Source: Streptomyces corynorhini
GTDB lineage: Bacteria; Actinomycetota; Actinomycetes; Streptomycetales; Streptomycetaceae
Direction: 5' to 3'
Length of the DNA: 38,765 nt
Assembly: GCF_003346515.1 (NCBI RefSeq)
Contig: NZ_QQNA01000116.1
Coordinates: 1 to 38,765 of the forward strand
The translations under genes and the position numbers were made by a program. The first letter of the stretch is position 1. Each line of letters starts with the position of its first letter. This document shows positions 15,976-24,259 of this stretch, in pieces. The notes below the pieces were generated by a model that did not search any database, was not told where the DNA came from, and saw nothing but the letters and a program-made list of their open reading frames with translations.

Positions 15976-17391
15976 TCAGTCGGCCGGTCGGTCCGTCAGC
16001 CGGGCGAGGACGCGCGGACCGAGGTCCGTCACGTCTCCGGCGCCCATGGTGAGAACGAGATCGCCGGGCCGTGCCATTCCCGCGACGGTGTCCGGGACCA
16101 GGTCCTTGTCGTGGACGGCCGTGACGTCGGCGCCCGCGGCCCGTGCCGCGTCGGTGATCAGCGCGCTGGTGACGCCGGGGATCGGGTCCTCGCGGGCCGG
16201 GTAGATGTCGAGGACCACCGAGGCGTCGGCGAGGGTGAGGGACCGGCCCATCTCCGTGGCCAGCTCCTGGGTACGGGAGAACAGGTGCGGCTGGAAGACC
16301 ACGAGCAGCCGGGAGCCGGGTTCCGCGGCGGCGCGCATCGCCTCCAGGTCGGCGGTCATCTCGGTGGGGTGGTGCGCGTAGGAGTCGATGACCTGGACGC
16401 CCGCCGCCTCGCCCTTGAGCTGGAGGCGGCGCTTGACGCCGGTGTACGTGCCGAGCGCGGAGGCCAGATTGTGCGCCGGGATGCCCAGGGCCACGCCCGC
16501 GGCCAGCGCGGCGACCGCGTTGTGGGCGTAGTGGCGGCCGGGGACCGAGACGGTGAAGGTGAGGAAGCGGCCGTCGAGCACGACGGTGACCTCGCTGGTC
16601 AGGCCGCGCGCGGTGACCTTGTGGACGCGGACGTCCGCGTCCTCGGACTCGCCGTACGTGACCACCTTGAGCGTGGACAGGGCGCGGACGCGCGCGGTCA
16701 GCTCGACGGCGCCCGGCTGGTCGGCCGCGATCACCAGGGTGCCGCCGGGGACGACCTTGCCGACGAACGTCTCGAAGGACTCGTAGATCTCGTCCATCGA
16801 CGCGTAGTTCGCGTGGTGGTCCAGCTCGACGTTGAGGACGATCGCGACCTCGGGGTCGTACTTCTGGAAGCTGCGGTCGCTCTCGTCCGCCTCCGCGACG
16901 AAGATCTCCCCCTCGCCGTGGCGCGCGTTCGTGCCGGGGCCCGCGAGGTCGCCGCCGATGGCGTACGACGGGTCGAGGTTCAGCTCGGTGAGCGCGACGG
17001 CGAGCATGGAGGTGGTCGTGGTCTTGCCGTGGGTGCCCGCGACGGCGATCGAGCGCGCGCCGCCCATCAGCGAGGCCAGCGCGTCGGAGCGGTGCACGAC
17101 GGGCACGGACAGCTCGGCGGCGCGGGCCAGCTCGGGGTTGTCGGCGCGGATGGCGCTGGAGACGACCACGCACGACGCGTCGTCCGCGAGGTGCTCCGCG
17201 GCGTGACCGATGTGCACGGTGGCCCCCAGCGCCCGCAGCGCCTCCGCGGTCGCCGACTCCTTGGCGTCGCTGCCCGCGACCTTGGCGCCGCGCTGGGCGA
17301 GGATCTTGGCGATTCCCGACATTCCGGCGCCGCCGATACCGATGAAGTGCGGCCGTTCCATGGCGACGGGGATACCGGTACCGGATGCCAT
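15976..17391 (-). CDS. murC: UDP-N-acetylmuramate-L-alanine ligase MurC
   Basis: A 471-residue cytoplasmic ligase that adds L-alanine to UDP-MurNAc, the first amino acid of the peptidoglycan stem. Visible are the N-terminal UDP-binding motif FIGIGGAGMSGIAKIL, the ATP-binding loop GTHGKTTTTSML, the Mur-ligase motif NVELDHHANY, and YAHHPTEM in the C-terminal region. GGGAGAGA precedes the ATG. It lies 59 bases after the UspA-like gene and 10 bases before msrB. This genomic position away from the division and cell-wall cluster is typical of Streptomyces murC, from memory. Confidence 0.97.
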   Translation of the reverse strand: MASGTGIPVAMERPHFIGIGGAGMSGIAKILAQRGAKVAGSDAKESATAEALRALGATVHIGHAAEHLADDASCVVVSSAIRADNPELARAAELSVPVVHRSDALASLMGGARSIAVAGTHGKTTTTSMLAVALTELNLDPSYAIGGDLAGPGTNARHGEGEIFVAEADESDRSFQKYDPEVAIVLNVELDHHANYASMDEIYESFETFVGKVVPGGTLVIAADQPGAVELTARVRALSTLKVVTYGESEDADVRVHKVTARGLTSEVTVVLDGRFLTFTVSVPGRHYAHNAVAALAAGVALGIPAHNLASALGTYTGVKRRLQLKGEAAGVQVIDSYAHHPTEMTADLEAMRAAAEPGSRLLVVFQPHLFSRTQELATEMGRSLTLADASVVLDIYPAREDPIPGVTSALITDAARAAGADVTAVHDKDLVPDTVAGMARPGDLVLTMGAGDVTDLGPRVLARLTDRPAD

Positions 17392-17450
17392 ACGTGTCTC
17401 TCCCAGGGTGCGAGCGGGACGCGCGTCAGGTTCTGCGCGTCGCCGTCAGC

Positions 17451-17921
17451 CTATTCGCTGTGCGCGAAGAGTTTGAGCACCGGTACGCCGACCTTGTGCC
17501 GGGCCCGGGAGGCCCAGTCCCGGTGGAAGAACTCCTCCACGTAGTGCGGCTCGGTGAGCACGATCACCTCATCGGCCCCGGTGTCGTCCACGACCTCCTT
17601 GAGCCGGTCGAGCGGGTGCCGCTCGACGACGAGCCCGCTGGCCTCGGCACCCTGGGCGCGCAGTTCGGCCAGGGAGACGTTCAGGGCCAGTTCCGCGGGC
17701 TGTCTGGCCTGACCGCCCTCCGGTTCATCGCCCTCGCGGGCGGCGTTGCGCAGCTCGCCGACCGCGACGTCGTCGATGGCGCGCAGCAGCAGATCGGCCT
17801 GGTCGCCGCGTGGCTGCATGAGCACGACGAAGGAGACCGTCTCGTCGCCGTGCAGGGTGGTGACGAATTCGACGTCCTCGGGCGACAGCGGCTTCTCGAT
17901 CATCAATACGCTTGTGAACAC
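17451..17921 (-). CDS. UspA-like alpha/beta protein
   Basis: A 156-residue protein conserved in Streptomyces, as I recall. The first 35 residues (VEFVTTLHGDETVSFVVLMQPRG) and the later strand-helix units (SGLVVERHPLDRLKEVVDDTGADEVIVLTEPHYVEEFFHRDWASRARHKVGVPVLKLF) fit a universal-stress-protein-like Rossmann fold. The end resembles the Usp pattern of a helix followed by a hydrophobic C-terminal strand, but the ATP-binding GxxGxxxxxxxxGS motif is missing. Similar proteins are sometimes labelled indole-3-glycerol phosphate synthase; at this length and without the TIM barrel that label is wrong. It may be the first gene of a unit with murC and msrB. The 178 bases upstream carry no other gene. 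Confidence 0.75.
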   Translation of the reverse strand: MFTSVLMIEKPLSPEDVEFVTTLHGDETVSFVVLMQPRGDQADLLLRAIDDVAVGELRNAAREGDEPEGGQARQPAELALNVSLAELRAQGAEASGLVVERHPLDRLKEVVDDTGADEVIVLTEPHYVEEFFHRDWASRARHKVGVPVLKLFAHSE

Positions 17922-18098
17922 GGCACGCGCCCTTCCGCTTCAAGGGCCTTCCGACCCCTGCTGAAACCATCCTTCCCCGTGCCCGCACGGGGTCTGTGGG
18001 ATTAAGTCTGCCCACAGGAAGCTAACCGGAACGGTAAATTCCGCTGATTGCCGGACGGGCCGGGCGAGGGCCGGAGACCGGGCAGGACGCCACGGTCG

Positions 18099-18872
18099 TC
18101 AGGCGCGGCGGTAGCGGGTGAAGAGGAAGCCGTCCTGCTCCAGCAGCGCGGCCAGCGCGAACCACTCGGGCACGGCCGGGGCCGGGCCGTCGGTGATGCG
18201 CTGCGCGGAACCGGCGGTCAGGGTCGGGGACAGCGTCAGACACATCTCGTCCAGGGCGCCCGCCGCGACGAACTGGCCGAGCAGCCGGGGCCCGCCCTCG
18301 GTGAGCAGCCTCGTCAGCCCCCGGTCGGCCAGGGCCCGCACGGCCCGTACGGGGTCGACCCCGGGACCGTCCCCGGCGATCGCCACCTCCGCGCCCGCCC
18401 GCCGCGCCGCGCCGATCCGCTCGGGGGGAGCCGCCGCGCCGGTCAGGAGGAGGGTGGGGACCAGCGGTTCGGTGAAGAGCGGGGCGGTGAAGTCCAGGTC
18501 CAGGCTCGCGCTGACCACGGCGATCACCGGCGCGGGACGCTGGCCCGCCGCCGCGCGCCGCGCGGCGAAGGCGCCCCGGGCGCGGGCGGGCCGGTACCCC
18601 TCAAGGCGAACCGTTTCCGCGCCCACCACCACGGCGTCGGCCAGCCCGCGCAGCGTGCCGAAGATCCGCATGTCGGCGGCCGAGGAGAGGAACTGCGAGC
18701 GCCCGTCGTGCTGGGCCGCGCCGTCCAGCGTGGTGACCATGTTGGCGCGCAGCCACACCCCGTTCCCGCCGTCGGTGACCGGGTAGGCGTAGGCGTCGGC
18801 CAGTTCGTCGAGCGTCCATTCCCGATCGGCGTCGGAGGGTGTCTGATCGGTCACAGGGAACAGGCGTCGCAT
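18099..18872 (-). CDS. RibD C-terminal domain (pyrimidine reductase) protein
   Basis: A 257-residue protein of the RibD-C/dihydrofolate-reductase-like family. NADPH-binding and substrate motifs are visible: WLRANMVTTLDGAA near the start, VVVGAETVRLEGYRPAR, and LLTEGGPRLLGQFVAAG. The riboflavin enzyme reduces diaminohydroxyribosylaminopyrimidine phosphate, but stand-alone copies lacking the deaminase domain, as here, may act on other substrates. The start ATG at 18872 gives the family beginning MRRLFPVTD. The frame stays open for 66 codons upstream, but that stretch runs through the repeat element at 18898-19095 and encodes Arg-rich, non-homologous sequence, so longer starts should be distrusted. 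Confidence 0.88.
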   Translation of the reverse strand: MRRLFPVTDQTPSDADREWTLDELADAYAYPVTDGGNGVWLRANMVTTLDGAAQHDGRSQFLSSAADMRIFGTLRGLADAVVVGAETVRLEGYRPARARGAFAARRAAAGQRPAPVIAVVSASLDLDFTAPLFTEPLVPTLLLTGAAAPPERIGAARRAGAEVAIAGDGPGVDPVRAVRALADRGLTRLLTEGGPRLLGQFVAAGALDEMCLTLSPTLTAGSAQRITDGPAPAVPEWFALAALLEQDGFLFTRYRRA

Positions 18873-18897
18873 GGGAAGCAGTCTGGCACGGCGCTCA

Positions 18898-19095
18898 GGG
18901 CCTCTCGTTTGGATCATGCCGGGCTCGCGAGCCCTGGCACCGCGCCTCGCCGCGTTGTCGTCACTCATCCCCAAGGTCTCGGCTTCGCTCGACCAGGGGA
19001 GACCCCATCCGCTCCGCGTGGGCTCCCTCCTCCGCCTTGCGATCCACGGCACCAGACCCCGCTCCCTCATCCGGCCTGATCCAAACGAAAGACCC
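18898..19095. mobile_element. 198-bp MITE-like element with 23-bp terminal inverted repeats
   Basis: The ends at 18898-18920 and 19073-19095 are inverted repeats matching at 20 of 23 positions; the shared core is TCGTTTGGATCA. Inside are a perfect 14-bp palindrome GGGCTCGCGAGCCC (18921-18934) and a GGTCTC/GAGACC hairpin. No coding capacity and no clear target-site duplication are seen. It fills most of the 237-base gap between two divergent genes, so their promoters lie in or at the edges of it. A 15-base piece of one end occurs again at 4627-4641. Confidence 0.7.
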
Positions 19096-19109
19096 TAAAC
19101 TGAGGAACT

Positions 19110-20207
19110 GTGTCGTCATCCACCGCCGCCTCCGGCCGCACCCCCCTGACCGAGGCGGCCCCGTTCGCCCTCTGCGCACGTGAGCCGCGCGTCCCGGCCG
19201 AACGGCTGGTCGCCGAGATGGTCCCGCCGCCGCGCTTCGACTCCGTACGGTTCGACACGTACGTACCGGACCCGAACCAGCCCAGCCAGTCCGAGGCCGT
19301 CACCGTCCTGAGCGCCTTCGCGGCCGGGCTCGGCGCGCGGCCGGCCGGCGGTCCCGGCGGCGGCGGGCGGCGCTGGTTCGCCAGGAAGCCGCAGCGGCCC
19401 ACCGGACCGCGCGGGGTGTATCTGGACGGCGGGTACGGGGTCGGCAAGACCCACCTGCTGGCGTCCCTGTGGCACGCGACCCCGGCCCCGGCCGAGGAGA
19501 AAGCTTTCGGCACGTTTGTCGAGCTGACGAACCTGGTGGGCGCGCTGGGCTTCCAGCAGACCGTGAGCACCCTGGGCGGCCACCGGCTCCTGTGCATCGA
19601 CGAATTCGAACTGGACGACCCGGGCGACACCGTCCTCGTCTCGTCGCTGCTCGGCCGGCTCGTCGACGCCGGTGTGGCGCTGGCCGCGACCTCGAACACG
19701 CTGCCGGGCAAGCTCGGCGAGGGCCGGTTCGCCGCCGCCGACTTCCTGCGCGAGATACAGGGGCTCTCGGCGCGGTTCCGGCCGCTGCGCATCGACGGCG
19801 AGGACTACCGGCACCGGGGGCTGCCCGAGGCTCCCGCGCCGTTCTCGGACGAGCAGGTGACCAAGGCCGCCTACGCCACCGAGGGCGCCAGCCTGGACGA
19901 CTTCCCCGGGCTCCTCGACCACCTGGCCGCCGTCCACCCGAGCCGGTACGGGGCGCTCACGGACGGGGTGCGGGCCGTCTGCCTCACGGACGTCACGGCG
20001 GTGCCCGACCAGTCGACGGCGCTGCGGCTCGTCGTCCTCGCGGACCGGCTGTACGACCGGGAGGTGCCCGTCCTCGCCTCCGGACTCCCGTTCGACCGGT
20101 TGTTCAGCGACGAGATGCTGAACGGCGGCTACCGCAAGAAGTACTTCCGGGCGATCTCCCGGCTCACGGCGCTGGCGCGGGACGCGAAGGGGCTGGTCGC
20201 CGAGTAG
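19110..20207 (+). CDS. zapE: Cell division protein ZapE (AFG1-like ATPase)
   Basis: A 365-residue AFG1/ZapE family ATPase. The Walker A motif is GGYGVGKTHLLASLW (about residues 108-122) and the Walker B motif is LLCIDEFELDDPGD. Sensor-like AATSNTLP and RFRPLRIDGEDYRH are also present. In proteobacteria ZapE acts at the Z-ring; the actinobacterial role is less clear. The GTG start has GAGGA only 3-4 bases upstream, closer than ideal. The 5' end lies 15 bases beyond the inverted-repeat element, so expression may be driven from within that element. Confidence 0.93.
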   Translation: MSSSTAASGRTPLTEAAPFALCAREPRVPAERLVAEMVPPPRFDSVRFDTYVPDPNQPSQSEAVTVLSAFAAGLGARPAGGPGGGGRRWFARKPQRPTGPRGVYLDGGYGVGKTHLLASLWHATPAPAEEKAFGTFVELTNLVGALGFQQTVSTLGGHRLLCIDEFELDDPGDTVLVSSLLGRLVDAGVALAATSNTLPGKLGEGRFAAADFLREIQGLSARFRPLRIDGEDYRHRGLPEAPAPFSDEQVTKAAYATEGASLDDFPGLLDHLAAVHPSRYGALTDGVRAVCLTDVTAVPDQSTALRLVVLADRLYDREVPVLASGLPFDRLFSDEMLNGGYRKKYFRAISRLTALARDAKGLVAE

Positions 20208-20270
20208 GTTCTGTGGCGTACCGCTCATGACCCCCGTCACCCGTTCGAGCAGCAGGAAGAAGGGTTCATC

Positions 20271-20696
20271 ATGGCCACCACGCGTCAGGCGCACACCGTC
20301 TGGGAGGGCGACCTCCTCAAGGGCTCAGGCACCGTCATCTTCGACTCCTCCGGCATCCCCGACCAGGCGGTCTCCTGGCCCTCGCGCGCGGAGAGCGCGA
20401 ACGGGAGGACGAGCCCGGAGGAGCTGATCGCCGCCGCGCACTCCAGCTGCTTCTCGATGGCCCTGTCCAACGGCCTGGCCACCGGCGGGACCCCGCCGAC
20501 CCGGCTGACCACCCAGGCGGAGGTCACCTTCCAGCCGGGCACCGGCATCACCGGCATCCACCTCACGGTGCGCGGCGAGGTGCCGGGGCTGGACACGGCG
20601 GGCTTCGAGAAGGCGGCCCAGGACGCGAAGGCGAACTGCCCGGTCAGCCAGGCGCTCACCGGTACGGACATCACCCTGAGCGCGTCCCTGGCCTGA
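20271..20696 (+). CDS. OsmC/Ohr family peroxiredoxin
   Basis: A 141-residue OsmC-type thiol peroxidase that reduces organic hydroperoxides. The two catalytic cysteines are in AAHSSCFSMAL (about residue 61) and ANCPVSQAL (about residue 124). The start MATTRQAHTVWEGDLLKGSGT is the usual OsmC start, with AGGAAGAAGG before the ATG. The subgroup is closer to OsmC than Ohr on the basis of that N terminus. A perfect hairpin terminator follows at 20738-20771. It is a monocistronic oxidative or osmotic stress gene. Confidence 0.95.
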   Translation: MATTRQAHTVWEGDLLKGSGTVIFDSSGIPDQAVSWPSRAESANGRTSPEELIAAAHSSCFSMALSNGLATGGTPPTRLTTQAEVTFQPGTGITGIHLTVRGEVPGLDTAGFEKAAQDAKANCPVSQALTGTDITLSASLA

Positions 20697-20737
20697 TCCC
20701 CGGTCGCCGGGACGGACTCCCCGCGACCGCGTCGCCA

Positions 20738-20771
20738 CCGCCCACCGGAACCAGCCGGATCCGGTGGGCGG
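20738..20771 (+). terminator. Hairpin terminator after osmC
   Basis: A perfect 12-bp stem CCGCCCACCGGA / TCCGGTGGGCGG with a 10-base loop, 41 bases after the osmC stop. There is no U-tract. Confidence 0.75.
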
Positions 20772-20892
20772 CCCGTTGCGCACCCCCGCGCGACACCAGA
20801 GGCTCCTGGTGGCCCGCATGGTTCACGCGTCCCCTGTGACGTGCTACACACATGCGGGTCACGTCTCCTGTCCGCCAGCAGGGAGTTGCCTC

Positions 20893-22260
20893 ATGTCAGC
20901 GACACGACGTCAGATGCTCGCCCGCACCGGCGCCACCGCCGCGTCGATCGCCTTCACCGGGGCCGTATCGGAGCTGTTCACCGGTACCGCCACCGCCGCA
21001 CCGCGACCGTCCGGCAGCGGCTACGGTCCGCTGGTCACCGACCCGGACGGCCTGCTCGACCTGCCCCGGGGGTTCCGCTACAAGGTGCTCTCCCGGGAGG
21101 GCGACCGGCTGCTGTCGGGAGAGGGCCGAGTCCCGAGCAACCACGACGGCATGGCCGCGTTCGCGGGACGCCGGGGCCGGACGCACCTCGTACGCAACCA
21201 CGAGAACCGGGTCACCGCGCCGATCGCCGTACCCGTCGTCCCCGGACTGACCTACGACCCGATGGGCAAGGGCGGCTGCACGGCGCTCGAAGTGGACGGG
21301 CGCGGCGAGGTCCTCGGCGAGCGCGTGGCCATCGCGGGCACCGCGGTCAACTGCGCGGGCGGGCCCACCCCTTGGGGCACCTGGCTGACCTGCGAGGAGA
21401 CCGAGGACCGGGCGGGTACCAACGGGTACACCAAGGACCACGGGTTCATCTTCGAGGTGGACGGCGCCGATCCGCACCGCACCGGGGCCGTGCCGCTGAC
21501 CGCCATGGGCCGCTTCCAGCACGAGGCGGTCGCGATCGACCCGGACAGCGGCATCGTGTACGAGACCGAGGACGCGTTCGACCACCCGTTCGGCCTCTTC
21601 TACCGTTTCCTGCCGGAGAAGCCGCGCGGCGGGATCGGTTCGCTGCGCGCGGGCGGCGCGCTGGAGGCGATGCGCGTGCCGGGCGTGCCGGACCTGTCGA
21701 CCGTCCAGGAGCCGGGCACGGCCTTCGACCGGATCGAGTGGGTGCCCGTGCCCGACCCGCTCGCGGACGGGACACCCATCCGGTACCAGGACTTCGGCCC
21801 GAAGGGCATCACCCACGCCCAGAAGCTGGAGGGCTGCTACTGGGGCGAGGGGTGCGTGTACGTCGTCTCCAGCTTCGCGCACCGCTCGGAGGGCTCGGCG
21901 GCGGACCACTACGGGCAGGTGTGGAAGTACGAGCCGAGGCGGCGGCGGCTCACCCTGGTGATCGTCTTCGGTCCTGACACGGACATCGATCTGCCGGGCG
22001 AGTCCCCCGACAACATCTGTCTCGCGCCCAGCGGCGGCCTGATGGTCTGCGAGGACGGCGGCGGCGCGCAGCACGTCTTCGGGGTGACCCCGCGCGGCGC
22101 GGTGTACCCGATGGCGCGCGGCGCGCAGAACGTGGGAACGCCGGAGCGGCCGGAGTGGGGCGAGTTCGCCGGGGTGACCTTCTCGCCCGACGGCCGGACG
22201 ATGTACGTGAACTGCTACCACCCGGGGACGACCTTCGCCGTGACCGGCCCCTGGCGCTGA
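20893..22260 (+). CDS. PhoX-like (DUF839) secreted phosphatase, Tat substrate
   Basis: A 455-residue protein of the PhoX/DUF839 family, whose studied members are calcium- and iron-dependent alkaline phosphatases. The N terminus SATRRQMLARTGATAASIAF is a twin-arginine signal (R5-R6) ending near TAAPR. Family landmarks are SNHDGMAAF, LVRNHEN, NCAGGPTPWGTWLTCEE, EDAFDHPFGLFYRF and SPDNICLAPSGGLMVCEDG. GGGAG precedes the ATG by about 9 bases; the frame is open upstream but lacks homology there. Single PhoP-box-like words GTTCAC (20821) and GGTCAC (20857) lie upstream but not in the tandem spacing of a real PHO box. The ppk2 gene follows 71 bases downstream, so both may serve phosphate metabolism. 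Confidence 0.88.
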   Translation: MSATRRQMLARTGATAASIAFTGAVSELFTGTATAAPRPSGSGYGPLVTDPDGLLDLPRGFRYKVLSREGDRLLSGEGRVPSNHDGMAAFAGRRGRTHLVRNHENRVTAPIAVPVVPGLTYDPMGKGGCTALEVDGRGEVLGERVAIAGTAVNCAGGPTPWGTWLTCEETEDRAGTNGYTKDHGFIFEVDGADPHRTGAVPLTAMGRFQHEAVAIDPDSGIVYETEDAFDHPFGLFYRFLPEKPRGGIGSLRAGGALEAMRVPGVPDLSTVQEPGTAFDRIEWVPVPDPLADGTPIRYQDFGPKGITHAQKLEGCYWGEGCVYVVSSFAHRSEGSAADHYGQVWKYEPRRRRLTLVIVFGPDTDIDLPGESPDNICLAPSGGLMVCEDGGGAQHVFGVTPRGAVYPMARGAQNVGTPERPEWGEFAGVTFSPDGRTMYVNCYHPGTTFAVTGPWR

Positions 22261-22331
22261 CGGCGGCCCCGCCAGCGGTCGCCGTGCGCGCCGATCCGCC
22301 GCACCCTCGAAGGAAGCGAGGGAAGGGAAAG

Positions 22332-23339
22332 GTGCGCGCGGTGGCCAGTTCCGACACGAAGAAGAAGGCGAAGAAGACCGGCAAGAAGGCCGGTACCAAG
22401 GCGGGTACCAAGGCGGGTACCAAGGCGGGCAGGACGACCCGTACGAAGCCGGACCGGGTGGCGGTCGGCGCCGGGAGGCGGCGGCCGTCGCCCGGCCTGC
22501 GCGAGCTGCTGCGCGTCCCCGGCGGCGAGCGCGTCGACCTCACCGCGTACGACACCCGGGCCACCCCCGGCGGCCCCGGCGCGCCGAAGGACAAGGCGGC
22601 GGCGCTGGAGGCGGTCGCCCGTTCGGCGCAGCGGCTCGCGGGGCTCCAGGAGCGGCTGTACGCGGCCAGCACCACCGGTGACCGGCGCCGGGTGCTGCTG
22701 GTCCTCCAGGGGATGGACACGAGCGGCAAGGGCGGCACGATCAAACATGTGATCGGCCTGTTCAATCCGTCCGGCTGCCGGATCAGGGCGTTCAAGGCGC
22801 CGACGCCGGAGGAGCGCAAGCACGACTTCCTGTGGCGGGTCAGGCGGGCGCTGCCGGAGCCGGGCGAGATCGGGATCTTCGACCGTTCGCACTACGAGGA
22901 CGTCCTGATCGCCCGGGTCCACCAGCTGGCCGCGCACCGGGAGCTGGGCCACCGCTACGAGCTGATCAACCGCTTCGAGCAGGAGCTGGCCGACGACGGC
23001 GTGACCCTGGTGAAGGTCTTTCTGCACCTCGGGTACGAGGAGCAGCGCGACCGGCTGCTGGCCCGTCTCGACCATCCGGACAAGCACTGGAAGTTCAGCG
23101 CGGCGGACATCGACGAGCGCGCGCTGTGGCCCGACTACCGGGCCGCCTACGAGGTGGCCCTGCGCCGCTGCTCCACCGACACGGCGCCCTGGTACCTGGT
23201 CCCGGCGGACCGCAAGTGGTATCGGAACTGGGCGATCGGCACCCTGCTGCTGGAGCATCTGGAGGCGCTGGATCCGGCGTATCCGGCGGGGGGCTTCGAT
23301 CTGGAGAAGAGCCGGAAGAGGCTGTTGGAGGGGGCGTAG
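22332..23339 (+). CDS. ppk2: Polyphosphate kinase 2 family protein
   Basis: A 335-residue PPK2 enzyme that moves phosphate between polyphosphate and nucleotides. Walker A is GMDTSGKGG (about residues 127-135), followed by FDRSHYEDVLIARV and the lid region LDHPDKHWKF. One domain only, so it is a class I- or III-type enzyme; which nucleotide is preferred cannot be told. The first 35 residues are unusually Lys-rich and repeat Gly-Thr-Lys-Ala three times from 12-bp DNA repeats at 22392-22427, a basic tail that might bind polyphosphate. Two GTG starts are possible (22332 or 22341), both after GGAAGGGAAA. It follows the PhoX-like gene and is probably co-transcribed. Confidence 0.92.
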   Translation: MRAVASSDTKKKAKKTGKKAGTKAGTKAGTKAGRTTRTKPDRVAVGAGRRRPSPGLRELLRVPGGERVDLTAYDTRATPGGPGAPKDKAAALEAVARSAQRLAGLQERLYAASTTGDRRRVLLVLQGMDTSGKGGTIKHVIGLFNPSGCRIRAFKAPTPEERKHDFLWRVRRALPEPGEIGIFDRSHYEDVLIARVHQLAAHRELGHRYELINRFEQELADDGVTLVKVFLHLGYEEQRDRLLARLDHPDKHWKFSAADIDERALWPDYRAAYEVALRRCSTDTAPWYLVPADRKWYRNWAIGTLLLEHLEALDPAYPAGGFDLEKSRKRLLEGA

Positions 23340-23392
23340 GCGTCATCTTGCGGCCGAGGGAGCGCCGTACAACCGTTCTTGGTAGATCATCA

Positions 23393-23406
23393 TATATTTT
23401 CCGTGC
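23393..23406 (+). promoter_or_regulatory. AT-rich -10 element, likely leaderless promoter
   Basis: TATATT (23393-23398) in the rare AT run CATATATTTT lies 8 bases before the GTG start at 23407, and no ribosome binding site is present. Transcription should start at or next to the start codon. The -35 region near 23370-23375 is weak. Confidence 0.5.
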
Positions 23407-24249
23407 GTGACCAGACATGTACGCGTTCTCGCCGCTCTCGCCGTGCTGAGCGCCGCCCTCACCGGATGCGGTGACAGCGGCGGACAGCCCCCGGCCAACG
23501 GCCCCTCCCCCGCCCGTTCCGTGGCCGCCTCCGTCCCGGCGGTGCAGGGGCCGCCGACCCTGGCACCGGGGGCGGGCGGGCTGACGCCGGTCTTCGCACG
23601 CGGCGGCAAGGGCGCGGGAAAGACCGTGGCGCTCACCTTCGACGCCGACATGACCGCCGACCAGGGCCCACGGGCGGCGGGCGGCGAGCGGTTCGACAAC
23701 CCGTCGCTGATCGCCCTGCTGCGCCGGCTCGACGTGCCCTCCACGGTCTTCATGACCGGGCGGTGGGCCGAGGAGTACCCGACACAGGCGAAGGAGATCG
23801 GCAACGACCCGCTCTTCGAGATCGCCAACCACTCCTACAGCCACTACGCCTTCACCCCCGACTGCTACGGGCTGCCGGTCGTCGGCGAGGAGCGGATGGC
23901 CTCGGACGTCCAGCGGGCCTTCGCGGCGTTCGAGAAGGCGGGGGCGCGCAATGTGGTGCCGTACTTCCGCTTCCCCGGCGGCTGTTACGACGACAAGGCG
24001 CGCCGCGCCCTCGCCCCTGCCAAGGTCACGGCGGTGCAGTGGGACGTGGTCAGCGGCGACGCCTTCGCGACGGACGCGGACGCGGTCGCGCGGGAGGTGC
24101 TGACGGGGGTGGAGCCGGGCTCGCTGGTGGTGATGCACTGCACGCGCAGCGCGGCGCCGGTGACGGAGGACGCCGTCCGGAGAGTCGTCCCCGAGCTGCG
24201 CAAGCGGGGGTACCGCTTCGTCAAGGTCTCGGAGCTGATGAGGCACTGA
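23407..24249 (+). CDS. Lipoprotein polysaccharide deacetylase (NodB, CE4)
   Basis: A 280-residue exported CE4 deacetylase. The signal peptide ends in a lipobox, LTGC, with the lipidated cysteine near residue 21, followed by a Pro/Gly linker. The NodB motifs are present: TFDADM, HSYSH, FRFPGG, DVVSGDAF and VVMHC. Motif 1 reads D-A-D rather than the common D-D, a variant I associate with some actinobacterial enzymes. It should remove acetyl groups from peptidoglycan, chitin or another exported glycan at the outer membrane face. The GTG start with a -10 box 8 bases before it suggests a leaderless mRNA. It converges with the small zinc-ribbon gene, 10 bases apart. Confidence 0.9.
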   Translation: MTRHVRVLAALAVLSAALTGCGDSGGQPPANGPSPARSVAASVPAVQGPPTLAPGAGGLTPVFARGGKGAGKTVALTFDADMTADQGPRAAGGERFDNPSLIALLRRLDVPSTVFMTGRWAEEYPTQAKEIGNDPLFEIANHSYSHYAFTPDCYGLPVVGEERMASDVQRAFAAFEKAGARNVVPYFRFPGGCYDDKARRALAPAKVTAVQWDVVSGDAFATDADAVAREVLTGVEPGSLVVMHCTRSAAPVTEDAVRRVVPELRKRGYRFVKVSELMRH

Positions 24250-24259
24250 CCCGGCGGTG

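Noticed and set aside
17451..17921. Indole-3-glycerol phosphate synthase
   Set aside because: The protein is 156 residues with a Usp-like strand-helix pattern and lacks the TIM barrel and catalytic lysines of that enzyme.
18873..19070. Longer N terminus for the RibD-C reductase
   Set aside because: The added residues are encoded by the inverted-repeat element and do not resemble the family; MRRLFPVTD at 18872 is the natural start.
20821..20867. PHO box before the PhoX-like gene
   Set aside because: Only isolated GTTCAC and GGTCAC words are present, 36 bases apart, not the 11-base tandem arrangement of known PhoP sites.
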